Source: Corynebacterium ulcerans (GTDB lineage: Bacteria; Actinomycetota; Actinomycetes; Mycobacteriales; Mycobacteriaceae). From it: DNA of 64,000 bases. The stretch spans positions 1,488,001 through 1,552,000 of the forward strand of contig NZ_LT906443.1 in NCBI RefSeq assembly GCF_900187135.1, written 5' to 3'. Positions 27,355-36,399 of the stretch are shown here, piece by piece (within the stretch, counting starts at the first letter, position 1; each line of letters starts with the position of its first letter). The notes under the pieces were generated by a model. That model saw only the letters and a program-made list of their open reading frames with translations, was not told where the DNA came from and did no database searches. Made by a program: the position numbers and the translations under genes.

Positions 27355-27944
27355 CAACTAATAGACCTAAGCAACCATGGACGCCTTTGGTGGCCGAGTT
27401 TGCACAGAGAAAGAAGGATAAGGAGTTTCGAGCCAAGCGATCGGCACTTCGTGCCGGATCTGGAATCTATACGGAGTTCCGTGCTTACTCGTATGTTCTG
27501 CCGTTTCTAGGGGAAAAAGCCTCAGAAGCGCAAAGGACCGCTTTGCTGCGTTGCATGGCAGCGTTGGCTGAGTATCCGGATATTGTTTCCAGCGGTGAAA
27601 AAGCTACAGCTTCATCGGTAAGTCAATGGGTGAACCGTGTTGCCTTTGACGGTAAACAAGGGCAGTCAGAACCCGACTCTATGGTGGCGTCTCGAATCAA
27701 ATACCTGCATACGCAGGATCTGGAAGAAGCAATTTCTTCTTTGCGTCGCATTATGGCATTTGCCGATAGAAAAAACATGGCTATCAAGTTGAATCCCTAC
27801 CAATTTGTCGAGCTTTTCTGGTACTGGGGAAATGGGTTTACAGACGCGTCGACAAAGCATCGGCTCAGCGTCTTGCGCGATTTTTACAGCACCAAGCAAA
27901 AAGAAAACACTGATCCACAAAGCTCTTCCGAAGGAGAAAAGTAA
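27351..27944 (+). CDS. cse2: Cascade small subunit Cse2 (CasB/Cas11e)
   Basis: A 197-residue, all-helical, basic protein. It begins TTNRPKQPWTPLVAEFAQRK and includes RSALRAGSGIYTEFRAYSYV and LLRCMAALAEYP, characteristic of CasB. Two copies form the belly of Cascade and stabilise the R-loop. GTG start overlaps the cse1 stop; the stop overlaps the cas7e start (TAATG). Length is typical of the family. Confidence 0.94.
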   Translation: MTTNRPKQPWTPLVAEFAQRKKDKEFRAKRSALRAGSGIYTEFRAYSYVLPFLGEKASEAQRTALLRCMAALAEYPDIVSSGEKATASSVSQWVNRVAFDGKQGQSEPDSMVASRIKYLHTQDLEEAISSLRRIMAFADRKNMAIKLNPYQFVELFWYWGNGFTDASTKHRLSVLRDFYSTKQKENTDPQSSSEGEK

Positions 27945-29011
27945 TGTCTCGTCATCTCACTATTCATGTTGTTGCTTCTGTTCCTTACTCCAACCTCAAC
28001 CGTGACGATTCTGGTACACCGAAGAATGTTCGTCGAGGCGGAGTGACATGTGCACTATTAAGCTCCCAGTCCATTAAAAAGGGAATTCGCACTAAGTACG
28101 AGGATGCGTCTTTGGACACCTCGGTGCGTTCAGGTCGTATCGCGGACGATGTGCTTGAAAGGGCGAAAGTACTTGCTCCGGAGGCAGACACTAAAGCGCT
28201 AGAAAAAGCAGTGAAGAAGATCATTGGTACCTTGACAAAGGTTGCCGAGGCTAATGAATCTGAAGGTGAATCGGATCGTTCGATTTGGCTCAGCGCTGAG
28301 GAACTAGAAGCCGCCGCTGTGAGCGTGGTTGAACAAGCAGAGAAGAAAGACTTTATCGAGGACGGCCGGACAGGTTCGCTGGCTATCGCTGCCTTTGGCC
28401 GCATGTTCGCGGCTGCTCCGCAGAAGGGGACCGAGGCTGCTCTGAGCGTTTCACCTGCGGTAACTACCCACGGCGTGACGATTGCTACGGATTATTTCTC
28501 TACGGTCGATGATATTCGTGAACGAAACCGCGATACGGGAGCAACCTATCTTGGCGTGTCACAGTACACCACCGGTGTTTTCTATCGGACAGTGACAATT
28601 GATAAAGAACAATTGCGCGAAAGCTGGACTGGTTTGGATCGCGAAGACGCAAAAGAAAACCTTGCTGCGTTAGTAAACGCGATCATTTACGGACTTCCGC
28701 GCGGAAAACAACACTCAACGGCGCCTTTTGTCCAACCTGCTCTGATCTTGGCGGAAGAACAATCCTATCGCTGTGCTTATGATTTTGAGTCACCGGTACA
28801 AGCGGATACTCGTGAAGGCGGCTACCTCAAGCCGACCTTGGAAGAGCTGAAACGCCAGTATGACTCTGCCAGGGCTTTCGACGCAGATAACTTTGGGGAA
28901 ACCCAGGTAGTTTCCGGAACCTACCCTGAGGTATCTGAATTCTTTGCTGGTGCTAAGTATGCTGACAAGAATGGTTTTATCGACGAAGTTGTTGCCTGGA
29001 TTCAGCGTTAA
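27944..29011 (+). CDS. cas7e: Cascade backbone subunit Cas7e (Cse4/CasC)
   Basis: A 355-residue RAMP protein, six copies of which form the crRNA-bound backbone. The N-terminus carries the family signature HVVASVPYSNLNRDDSGTPK, then VRRGGVTCALLSSQSIKKGI. The thumb and glycine-rich parts (FGRMFAAAPQ, VTTHGVTIATDYFSTVDD) and C-terminal PFVQPALILAEEQSYRCAYDF are recognisable. ATG overlaps the cse2 stop. All of it appears intact. Confidence 0.96.
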   Translation: MSRHLTIHVVASVPYSNLNRDDSGTPKNVRRGGVTCALLSSQSIKKGIRTKYEDASLDTSVRSGRIADDVLERAKVLAPEADTKALEKAVKKIIGTLTKVAEANESEGESDRSIWLSAEELEAAAVSVVEQAEKKDFIEDGRTGSLAIAAFGRMFAAAPQKGTEAALSVSPAVTTHGVTIATDYFSTVDDIRERNRDTGATYLGVSQYTTGVFYRTVTIDKEQLRESWTGLDREDAKENLAALVNAIIYGLPRGKQHSTAPFVQPALILAEEQSYRCAYDFESPVQADTREGGYLKPTLEELKRQYDSARAFDADNFGETQVVSGTYPEVSEFFAGAKYADKNGFIDEVVAWIQR

Positions 29012-29022
29012 CTGGTGATCGT

Positions 29023-29715
29023 ATGACAACTACCTCGGTATATCTACGATTAGCTGGACCGTTGCAGTCATGGGCAGGGCCCGCTGTAACGGGAAACTTT
29101 GTACGAACGGGGCCGATCCCCACGCATTCTGCATTAGTTGGTCTCATCGCGGGTGCTTGTGGCTATCGACGTGACGAGTGGCCCGATTGGCTTAATCGTC
29201 TTAACTTTCGGGTTCGTGTGGATCATCCTGGAAAGTTCGTGGATGATTTTCAAACGGTGTCAGCCCATGAAGAGGAGATGCTGTTCCGTGAGCGTCTGAT
29301 CTTGGCGACGGGAAAACGACCCAGCGCTAAGACAACTCGTTTAACTCCTGATGGGCGCGGAATGACAAGTATTATCCAGCGGACCTACCTGGCAGAAGCT
29401 GAATTTATCGTTGAAGTCGCATCGGATACGCATGGTGAGCTACTGCGTGATGCGTTACGCGCGCCGAAGTTCAGCACCTATTTAGGACGTAAGGCTTTCG
29501 CGCCGGCGTTCCCGTTCTATTTAGGAGCTACTACGGACGTCGATGTGCTTCATCGCATCCCTGCGTGCGATCTTTCTGGCGCTAAACGCGATACTGCGCG
29601 TGTTCAGATCCATCACTGCAGCGCTGAGCTGCACACCTCGGCGGAGCATATTAACGTACCTGCGGTGCAAGAGCGCTCGGATTGGTTAGAAAAGACCAAA
29701 GTGCTGTTTGCATAA
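29023..29715 (+). CDS. cas5e: Cascade subunit Cas5e (CasD)
   Basis: A 230-residue RAMP protein that binds the 5' handle of the crRNA. It starts with SVYLRLAGPLQSWAGPAVTG and RTGPIPTHSALVGLIAGACG, the Cas5 N-terminal signature. FSTYLGRKAFAPAFPFYLGA is also diagnostic. It starts 11 nt after cas7e and ends the plus-strand operon. Cas6e, usually the next gene, is instead on the other strand at 24815-25525. Confidence 0.95.
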   Translation: MTTTSVYLRLAGPLQSWAGPAVTGNFVRTGPIPTHSALVGLIAGACGYRRDEWPDWLNRLNFRVRVDHPGKFVDDFQTVSAHEEEMLFRERLILATGKRPSAKTTRLTPDGRGMTSIIQRTYLAEAEFIVEVASDTHGELLRDALRAPKFSTYLGRKAFAPAFPFYLGATTDVDVLHRIPACDLSGAKRDTARVQIHHCSAELHTSAEHINVPAVQERSDWLEKTKVLFA

Positions 29716-29723
29716 GGTTCCTA

Positions 29724-29762
29724 AGACGTGGTCTCTCACACTTCTGTGAAGAGGCCACGTCT
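29724..29762 (+). terminator. Hairpin closing the Cascade operon
   Basis: Arms starting AGACGTGG (29724) and ending CCACGTCT (29762) form a long near-perfect stem with a 4-nt loop. There is no clear T-run, and the next gene (transposase-derived) is convergent. Confidence 0.6.
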
Positions 29763-29791
29763 CTGTATGTGCTGACAGGGCGAAATATCGA

Positions 29792-30826
29792 TCATTCCCA
29801 GTGGTCGTGTTTGATAATGCGCTCGGGTATAAAAGGAGACTCAGTTTTACTATTCAGATACCACTCCACCATGCGTCGGGCATGTTCGTGGTTGATGCCG
29901 CGATGGGTGTGGAAGAGTTTTTTAATGTCCGCGCTGAGGTCGTCTCCCAGAAGCGAAGTTTGGCAGGGCAAAGCTGTATCACTGAGAGGAATAGCGGGTG
30001 CTGTGAACTGAAAGAAGAGCTCTTCTTTTTTGATCAAAGTCCTATACATTAAGCGGATCGACCGCAATTCTTTATATGTCCACTGCCAGCCACAACTGTT
30101 TTCATTGTGATTAGTGTTGGGAGAATCGGTGCGATGTTTCAGCAGTTCTTTCCAGGTAGTTTCCCACGTGTTATAGCGATCAAGCCACAGTTGTGCCTGC
30201 TCGGAGGTGTAAACGTAACTAAGGGAATCAGTCAGGTTTTTGATCTCTATCGCAGGCTGTGTATGAGATGTGTGTGAAATCTTCTGATTAACGCTTTCTT
30301 TGATACTGGATAAGCACCGGCGCATTGGTATCCCCGGCCATAGAGATTGAATCGCCTGAGCCGTGGATTCATCTCCACTGATAACCGCAGCACTTGGTCG
30401 CGGAAAATAGGTATATACCTGCACACAAGTGGTTTTATCGTCTTTGCTTACCCACTGCCATCCCAGTACATGAGTGCTGTTATAGGCCACGACGAGACAC
30501 CATGACTGAAAAAACGTGCCTTCATTCATCACTAAAATGCACGCTTTGTCTTCCATATACGGCTGTGGAACGGGAACTTGCCAGCACCACGACATTAAAC
30601 GGCGTTGGGTTCGTGAAACATCGCTTTTATCACGTGGTTTGCCCCCTAAGATCCACGATATAAACGCTTTCATCTGTCTTTGATGCAGCGTTCCGGACCG
30701 CGTTGCTGTCGACGACGCTCCGCATCCTGTACATCGGTACCGGGTTTTCCCTGCGGATGTCTTGCCGTTCTTTTTGACATCACTGCCGCATATATCGCAG
30801 TGATGTCCATATGGATGTGAGGCCAT
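29792..30826 (-). CDS. IS1249/IS256-like transposase-derived protein with apparently lost DDE triad
   Basis: An uninterrupted 344-aa frame resembling IS1249-type transposases. It has the N-terminal zinc ribbon CDICGSDVKKNGKTSAGKTR followed by YRCTGCG. The middle contains GWQWVSKDDK and the C-terminus ends HRGINHEHARRMVEWYL. Against the IS1249 pattern as I recall it, the first Asp (ADGT) reads NEGT and the second (CDGG) reads SGDES. The catalytic Glu region (ALEGGVNAQIR) reads LLGDDLSADIK. Thus no obvious DDE triad remains, although the frame is open. It may be decayed or domesticated. I could not delimit inverted repeats. It sits just downstream of cas5e. Confidence 0.7.
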   Translation of the reverse strand: MASHPYGHHCDICGSDVKKNGKTSAGKTRYRCTGCGASSTATRSGTLHQRQMKAFISWILGGKPRDKSDVSRTQRRLMSWCWQVPVPQPYMEDKACILVMNEGTFFQSWCLVVAYNSTHVLGWQWVSKDDKTTCVQVYTYFPRPSAAVISGDESTAQAIQSLWPGIPMRRCLSSIKESVNQKISHTSHTQPAIEIKNLTDSLSYVYTSEQAQLWLDRYNTWETTWKELLKHRTDSPNTNHNENSCGWQWTYKELRSIRLMYRTLIKKEELFFQFTAPAIPLSDTALPCQTSLLGDDLSADIKKLFHTHRGINHEHARRMVEWYLNSKTESPFIPERIIKHDHWE

Positions 30827-31240
30827 AATTTATAATTAGCAGCTTTAAATCTGCTACACATAGCCTAAAAACGGCAATATTGGACACACTTTTTGGCCTT
30901 TAAGGCTACATCTTTGGTCAGTTTGACCCATTTTTACGCGTTTCTTGTCTGCGCATAGTGCCTGATTGATAGCACTAACCTTTTGTCGCGCGTCCTGACT
31001 TCTGTTAGTAGAAGTCCATTCTCTCCCACTTTCTGTCAATTTACTAAAAATTATATGAGCCATAGTTACAGGCAATAACCATTGATTTTATTTTGGCTTA
31101 AGTTTCACAATGGGGGTATGGAGCAAGTTGTTCATACTGGTCAGAGAATATTTTTGAACATCTCTCCGTGAAAAATCTATCCGCAAACGATGGTGCGATG
31201 TCCTCTTGGTTGTCACGCACCGAATGTAGAGGGATGAACG
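30827..31240. other. Gap between the transposase-derived gene and pld
   Basis: 414 bp without a supportable gene. The left half is likely residual insertion-sequence flank. The right half should hold the pld promoter. A ribosome-binding site AGAGGGA precedes the pld ATG. No clear DtxR box was seen here. Confidence 0.5.
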
Positions 31241-32164
31241 ATGAAGAAAAAAGTTGTTTTATTCTTATCTATAATTATGGGAATCTTACTTCCTGTAGGA
31301 AATGCGGTAGCAACGCCTGTTTCACATGACGCAGCTTCCACAGGAAACCGACCCGTTTATGCGATTGCTCACCGGGTCCTCACTACCCAAGGCGTAGACG
31401 ATGCAGTCGCAATTGGCGCGAATGCACTCGAAATTGACTTCACGGCATGGCGTGGGGGCTGGTGGGCGGACCATGATGGTATCCCCACCAGCGCGGGAGC
31501 TACCGCAGAGGCAATTTTTAAACATATCGCCGAAAAGCGGAAGCAGGGAGCAAATATCACTTTTACCTGGCTCGATATTAAGAATCCTGACTACTGCACA
31601 GACCCTGATAGCGTGTGTTCCATTAACGCGCTGCGCGACTTAGCACGCAAATACCTGGAACCGGCAGGTGTTCGAGTGCTGTATGGGTTCTATAAGACGG
31701 TTGGTGGACCAGGGTGGAAGACAATCACTTCTGACCTGCGCGATAAAGAGGCGGTAGCGCTCAGTGGTCCGACGCGCGACGTGCTGAATGATTTTGCAAA
31801 AGCGGGAGATAAGATCCTGACCAAACAAAAAATCGCCGACTATGGGTATTACGACATCAACCAAGGGTTTGGTAATTGCTACGGCGACGGAAACAAGACA
31901 TGTGATCAACTGCGTAAATCCAGTGAAGCTCGCGACCAAGGACAACTCGGTAAAACTTTTGGGTGGACAATCACTACAGGTCAGGATGATCGCGTCAATG
32001 ACCTCCTAGGGAAAGCCCACGTAGACGGAATGATCTTTGGTTTTAAAGTGACCCACTTCTATCGCCACGCAGACACTGAAAACTCTTTCAAGGCCATCAA
32101 GACGTGGGTAGATAAACACTCCGATACCCATCACTTGGCCACTGCCGCAGATAATCCGTGGTGA
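31241..32164 (+). CDS. pld: Phospholipase D / sphingomyelinase D exotoxin
   Basis: A 307-residue secreted exotoxin with a signal peptide ending GNAVA. It belongs to the GDPD-like sphingomyelinase D family shared with spider toxins. The catalytic histidines are in IAHRVLTTQ and WWADHDGIP. The Mg-binding acidic residues are in ALEIDFTAW and WLDIKNPDY. The enzyme acts on sphingomyelin and lysophospholipids of host membranes and is the main virulence factor of C. pseudotuberculosis and C. ulcerans. Several residues differ from the C. pseudotuberculosis sequence I recall. The neighbouring fag genes are encoded on the opposite strand. It lies at the edge of an accessory segment that includes CRISPR and transposase remnants. 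Confidence 0.97.
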   Translation: MKKKVVLFLSIIMGILLPVGNAVATPVSHDAASTGNRPVYAIAHRVLTTQGVDDAVAIGANALEIDFTAWRGGWWADHDGIPTSAGATAEAIFKHIAEKRKQGANITFTWLDIKNPDYCTDPDSVCSINALRDLARKYLEPAGVRVLYGFYKTVGGPGWKTITSDLRDKEAVALSGPTRDVLNDFAKAGDKILTKQKIADYGYYDINQGFGNCYGDGNKTCDQLRKSSEARDQGQLGKTFGWTITTGQDDRVNDLLGKAHVDGMIFGFKVTHFYRHADTENSFKAIKTWVDKHSDTHHLATAADNPW

Positions 32165-32223
32165 GTTTAGACACCACCAAGTCGGCATCGCATTCTAGGG
32201 TCTCCCGTAGCGTGAGGGAGGCC

Positions 32224-33060
32224 CTAGTCCTGCATCATTGCGACGTTTGGCGCTGGCAATTCGGTTGGGATGACGATGAGTTGGTCGTCGATAAGCGTGG
32301 TACGAACGGTGATGTTAAAGACCTCGGATATGAGCTCTGCGCTGATCACGTCTTTGGGGGATCCTGTGGCTACGACGCTTCCATTTTTCATAACAATCAG
32401 ATGGTCGGCGTAGCGGACGGCTTGCTGGAGATCGTGGAGTACCGCGACGACAGTGCGATTGAGCTGGGTTGTCAGGGAACGCGCTAGCTCAAGGAGCTGG
32501 TACTGGTGGGCGATGTCTAGGAAGGTGGTGGGTTCGTCGAGAAGCACGGTGGGGGTGTTCTGGGCGAGAACCATGGCAAGCCACACGCGCTGGCGCTGAC
32601 CGCCAGATAAATCAGTGACGCGCTTGTGCGTGAGTTCTTTCACGCTGGCGGCACTGAGCGCGGCATCGACGGCCCGAGTGTCTTCCTTGGTCCACTGATG
32701 CAACCAATTGTGGTGGGGGAATCGCCCGCGGCGGACGAGCTCTTCTACGGTGATGTCGGCGGGGGTGATGGTGCTCTGGGGGAGAAGCGCGAGTTGCTTG
32801 GCTATCTCCTTGGTGTGCAGGTGGGTGAGGTCGTGCCCGTGGAGATACATAGAGCCGGTATCCGGGGCGAGAATGCGGGCGCAGCTTTTAAGCAATGTTG
32901 ATTTTCCGCATCCGTTAGGGCCGATGATTGCCGTGAACTTTCCGGCGGGGATATCGACGCTCAGGTCGGTGCTCACCACGTGCTTATCCCAGCTGAGGGT
33001 GACATTTTCTGTGCGAAGCGCGGAGCTAGCGGCTGTGGAGGAGCTGTTGGGTGTATGCAT
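32224..33060 (-). CDS. fagC: Iron-siderophore ABC transporter ATP-binding protein FagC
   Basis: A 278-residue FecE-type ATPase with Walker A GPNGCGKSTLL, signature LSGGQRQRVWLAMVLAQ, Walker B VLLDEPTTFLD and H-loop VLHDLQQ. It powers ferric-siderophore uptake with FagA, FagB and FagD. The ATG has AAGGA upstream and follows fagB by 8 nt. This is the last gene of the fagA-fagB-fagC minus-strand operon, converging on pld, as in C. pseudotuberculosis, where the locus is iron-regulated and needed for virulence. Confidence 0.93.
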   Translation of the reverse strand: MHTPNSSSTAASSALRTENVTLSWDKHVVSTDLSVDIPAGKFTAIIGPNGCGKSTLLKSCARILAPDTGSMYLHGHDLTHLHTKEIAKQLALLPQSTITPADITVEELVRRGRFPHHNWLHQWTKEDTRAVDAALSAASVKELTHKRVTDLSGGQRQRVWLAMVLAQNTPTVLLDEPTTFLDIAHQYQLLELARSLTTQLNRTVVAVLHDLQQAVRYADHLIVMKNGSVVATGSPKDVISAELISEVFNITVRTTLIDDQLIVIPTELPAPNVAMMQD

Positions 33061-33068
33061 GGGAATCC

Positions 33069-34058
33069 TTAGGCGCGTCGAGAAGCTGAGGCGATGAGCG
33101 TGAGTAGATAAATGCCGCCGATAACCACGGTGACTAGTCCCACGGGAAGTTGAACGGGGGAGAATGCCCGCTGGGCGATGATGTCTGCAACAAGGAGCAA
33201 CGTCGCTCCGGTGAGTGCAGAGACTAATAAAGGAGTGCGGGGGCTGGCAGTAATGCGTTGTGCGATATGTGGAGCGGCCAGCGCGATAAAAGAAATAGGC
33301 CCGGCGATGGCGGTTGTGATCGCGACGAGGAGGACTCCGACGACCAACAACACGAGCTTGCTGCGGTTGACCGGCAGCCCCAGTGCCGTGGCGGTATCGT
33401 CGCCGAGATTGAGGATGTCAATGCGCGATCCTAGGAGTAGGGCAAGCGCCACGATAACGGCCAGCGCTATGACAGCAGGGGTGGCTGCGGACCAACGGAT
33501 TCCGTTGAGAGTTCCGGAGCCCCAACTGGCGGCGGACATTGCGGTGTTGAGGTCGCCACGGGTGATAAGCCAGCGGTTGAACGCCGAGAGCATTGCAGAA
33601 ATGCCAAGGCCGACCAGGATGATGCGGAGGCCGTCGATACGCACGCGGACGGAGAACGCCATGACCGCGAGGGCCGTGGCTAAGCCGCCGACGAGAGCGC
33701 CGAAAGCGACGGAAGCGAAACCGGTCATGCCCGCCATCATGGTGAGAATGACCCCGGTATAGGCGCCGGTATTAAAGCCAATAATGTCGGGAGAACCCAG
33801 CGGGTTTCGGGTTAAAGCCTGGAAGAGTGATCCTGCGATGCCTAAAGCGGCGCCGACAAGGAGGGCTGTGACGATTCGCGGGGCTCGCCAAGAAAAGACG
33901 ATGGTATGAGCAAGGCCAGATTCATTGCCTTGGAAAACAGACCAGACTTTGGCGGTGGTGATGCCCGCGCCAGGCAGAGAAACAGCCACTGCTGCAGAGA
34001 GAACCAGCAGCAACGCCAGAATGAGCACGGTATAGAGGGAACGGCGGTGGATCATCAC
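33069..34058 (-). CDS. fagB: Iron-siderophore ABC transporter permease FagB
   Basis: A 329-residue FecCD-family permease with about nine to ten membrane helices. Family motifs are GAALGIAGSLFQALTRNPLG, SPDIIGFNTGAYTG and PISFIALAAPHIAQRI. It pairs with FagA to form the membrane channel. The start overlaps the fagA stop (ATGA). Several long plus-strand open frames opposite it are shadows. Confidence 0.93.
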   Translation of the reverse strand: MMIHRRSLYTVLILALLLVLSAAVAVSLPGAGITTAKVWSVFQGNESGLAHTIVFSWRAPRIVTALLVGAALGIAGSLFQALTRNPLGSPDIIGFNTGAYTGVILTMMAGMTGFASVAFGALVGGLATALAVMAFSVRVRIDGLRIILVGLGISAMLSAFNRWLITRGDLNTAMSAASWGSGTLNGIRWSAATPAVIALAVIVALALLLGSRIDILNLGDDTATALGLPVNRSKLVLLVVGVLLVAITTAIAGPISFIALAAPHIAQRITASPRTPLLVSALTGATLLLVADIIAQRAFSPVQLPVGLVTVVIGGIYLLTLIASASRRA

Positions 34059-35122
34059 ATTTCCCCCTTCCTGCTTTGGGCATATGCAATGAGGAACGGT
34101 GCACCAATAAAGGACACAACCACTCCCGCGGGAAACTCACCGGGAACGATCAGGCGACCAACAATATCCGCTACAACAAGAACAAGCGGCCCGAGAAGAA
34201 GGGACGTGGTGAGCACCCGGGGGAGGTCTGGTCCCACGATCCATCGCGCAACGTGGGGAACCATAAGTCCAAGGAAGATAATGACTCCGGCTGCGGCAGT
34301 AGCGCTGGCCGCGAGGATGACTACAGCGATAAAGGAAATAAAACGGATGCGCGCGGTGGATGCGCCGATGGATGTAGCCATGGCGTCGCCCAAAGCCAGC
34401 GCATTAAGCCCATGAGCGCACGTGATCGTGAGAACAACGCCGCACGCAAGACCAGCGCCAGCGATGCCTAGAGGCGTAAGCGTGCCGACGTCCACGCTTC
34501 CCACCATCCAGCTCTTTAACCGGTCAAAGGCCTGGGGGTTAACCAGAGAGAGTCCCTCGCCGATTCCGGAAAGAATCGCACTCAGGGCCACACCGGCTAG
34601 AACCAACCGGACCGGGTCTGCCGTTGCTGAGCGATGAGTGCCCACCGAGTACACCACCGCCGCGGCGGCACACGCTCCCGCGAGAGCTAGCGCTAAGAAC
34701 ACCCACGAGGAAGACGCGCCAAACAGAGCGATGCCTACCACGATGGCAAAAGCAGCACCCGAGTTAATGCCCAATGCTCCGGTGTCTGCCAGTGGATTGC
34801 GTGTGAGTGCTTGCGAGAGCGTTCCAGCCAGGCCAAGAGACATGCCGGCGACAATAGCAAGGAGGGTGCGGGGGATTCTCCTATCCCACACAATCGTGGA
34901 AGACACATTAGTGGGATCCGGGTGGAGGATGGCGTTGATGATCTCGGGGAGAGGGATAAGCCTCGCGCCGACCATGACGCTTACGACGCTTACCGCTACG
35001 AGTAATACTGCAAGTAGCACTACTACGGCGATTAACGGTCGGCGCGTTCGTTGTGTGTTGCGTGGATGCTTCACAAAGAAACTGCGGTGCGGGTTAGAAC
35101 TGGATGTGGCGGTCGAAACCAT
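34055..35122 (-). CDS. fagA: Iron-siderophore ABC transporter permease FagA
   Basis: A 355-residue FecCD-family permease. A basic N-terminal tail (about residues 1-28) is followed by the first helix. Motifs include GMSLGLAGTLSQALTRNPLA, DTGALGINSGAAFAIVVG and GVIIFLGLMVPHVARWIVG. The ATG at 35122 is preceded on its strand by TAACAT and 6 nt with no ribosome-binding site, so the transcript is probably leaderless. It is divergent from fagD across a 46-bp gap holding a DtxR-type box. Confidence 0.92.
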   Translation of the reverse strand: MVSTATSSSNPHRSFFVKHPRNTQRTRRPLIAVVVLLAVLLVAVSVVSVMVGARLIPLPEIINAILHPDPTNVSSTIVWDRRIPRTLLAIVAGMSLGLAGTLSQALTRNPLADTGALGINSGAAFAIVVGIALFGASSSWVFLALALAGACAAAAVVYSVGTHRSATADPVRLVLAGVALSAILSGIGEGLSLVNPQAFDRLKSWMVGSVDVGTLTPLGIAGAGLACGVVLTITCAHGLNALALGDAMATSIGASTARIRFISFIAVVILAASATAAAGVIIFLGLMVPHVARWIVGPDLPRVLTTSLLLGPLVLVVADIVGRLIVPGEFPAGVVVSFIGAPFLIAYAQSRKGEM

Positions 35123-35144
35123 TGTTCTATGTTAACTACAACAA

Positions 35145-35163
35145 TTAGTTTAGGCTAAACTGC
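35145..35163. promoter_or_regulatory. DtxR-type iron box between fagA and fagD
   Basis: The 19-mer TTAGTTTAGGCTAAACTGC follows the DtxR consensus TTAGGTTAGCCTAACCTAA at most positions, with a core TTTAGGCTAAA palindrome. It covers the fagD -10 (TAAACT, 35156-35161) and lies over the fagA promoter on the other strand. Iron-loaded DtxR should repress both. The fagD -10 is 7 nt from its GTG, indicating a leaderless message. Confidence 0.85.
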
Positions 35164-35168
35164 TCATT

Positions 35169-36221
35169 GTGAAAGATACTCAATCTCTGAACCTATGGAG
35201 CCGTCGCATCGCTGTGATGCTGGCTCTTCTTGTCTCTATTTCCTTCGTTTTTGCACTGGCAGCCTGCTCGTCTGAGGAAAAACAATCCAAGGACAGTGGG
35301 CAAGGCAGCTCTGATGTGGCCACTGGTGGCGCACATTTTTCCACGGCTGACGCGGAAACGGCAAAGCTTGGTAGCGACGCAGCCCCAGGTGAGTTCCCCC
35401 GCACCGTTAAGCACGCGTTGGGCGAGACCGAGATCAAGGAACAACCCAAACGCGTGGTCGTTCTAGACACTGGTGAGCTAGATAGCGTTCTTTCCTTGGG
35501 AATCACTCCTGTGGGAATGGTGACCACGAAGGGCGCAAACCCCGTCCCAAGCTATCTTGCGGACAAAGTAAAAGACGTGAAGAGCGTGGGAACGATCAAT
35601 GAGATCAACGTAGAAGAGATCGCTGCTTTGCAGCCTGATCTGATCGTGGGCAGCAAGCTGCGCGCAGAGAAAATCTACTCCCAGCTTTCCGAGGTTGCAC
35701 CGACAGTCTTCTCTATCCGTCCTGGCTTCCCATGGAAAGAAAACTTCCTCCTCGTCGGCGAAGCTCTAGGCAAAGAAAAAGAAGCAGAAGCAAAGCTGAA
35801 CGAGTACGCCACAAAGGTTGAGGGCATCAAGAACTCCGTGCCAGCGGATACTACGGTCTCCCTTGTTCGTTTCATGCCTAAGCGCATCCGCCTCTACGCC
35901 AACAAGTCTCTTATCGGCGTGATTCTCAAAGACGCAGGACTTGCCCGTCCAGAGAACCAGAACGTTGACGAGCTAGCTACTGAAATTTCCCCTGAGACCA
36001 TTGACCAGGCAGAAGGCAGCGTGATCTTCTACAGCAGCTACGGCAAGACTGATGCGACTGGTCAAGACGCCATCGTTAACGGTGCTGCGTGGAAGAACCT
36101 CAGCGCAGTAAAGAACGGCCAGGCACACGAGGTCAACGATGACGTATGGTTCCTAGGCCTTGGGCCCACTGGTGCTATGCAGATCGTGGAAGATCTCAAA
36201 GAGCTGCTTCCCAAGAAGTAG
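35169..36221 (+). CDS. fagD: Iron-siderophore substrate-binding lipoprotein FagD
   Basis: A 350-residue FecB/FepB-type binding lipoprotein. The signal peptide ends in the lipobox ALAAC, followed by a Ser/Lys-rich linker. The binding domain begins about residue 70 (VKHALGETEIKEQPKRVVVL). It includes VLSLGITPVGMVTTKG, VEEIAALQPDLIVGS and DDVWFLGLGPTGAMQIVEDL. The start is GTG and appears leaderless. It is encoded on the strand opposite fagA-C but shares their DtxR-controlled promoter region. A good terminator follows. Confidence 0.93.
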   Translation: MKDTQSLNLWSRRIAVMLALLVSISFVFALAACSSEEKQSKDSGQGSSDVATGGAHFSTADAETAKLGSDAAPGEFPRTVKHALGETEIKEQPKRVVVLDTGELDSVLSLGITPVGMVTTKGANPVPSYLADKVKDVKSVGTINEINVEEIAALQPDLIVGSKLRAEKIYSQLSEVAPTVFSIRPGFPWKENFLLVGEALGKEKEAEAKLNEYATKVEGIKNSVPADTTVSLVRFMPKRIRLYANKSLIGVILKDAGLARPENQNVDELATEISPETIDQAEGSVIFYSSYGKTDATGQDAIVNGAAWKNLSAVKNGQAHEVNDDVWFLGLGPTGAMQIVEDLKELLPKK

Positions 36222-36250
36222 AATTTCTGGGTACTAATACCTGATCAATG

Positions 36251-36286
36251 AGAGCCACAGAGAAAAACTCTGTGGCTCTTCTCTTT
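36251..36286 (+). terminator. Terminator after fagD
   Basis: Arms AGAGCCACAGAG (36251-36262) and CTCTGTGGCTCT (36268-36279) with an A5 loop are followed by TCTCTTTTTC. Confidence 0.92.
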
Positions 36287-36399
36287 TTCACCCATTATTG
36301 TGCCGCCGATTCAACGAGGTGTGAAAGAGGGCCGTGAAAAAGAGAAAAGGCATATCGCGTAATCGGTCACGCGATATGCCTAAAGACTAAGCGGGGAGA

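Noticed and set aside
33178..34415. Long plus-strand frames opposite fagB and fagA
   Set aside because: They are complement shadows of hydrophobic permease codons with arginine- and threonine-rich nonsense translations.
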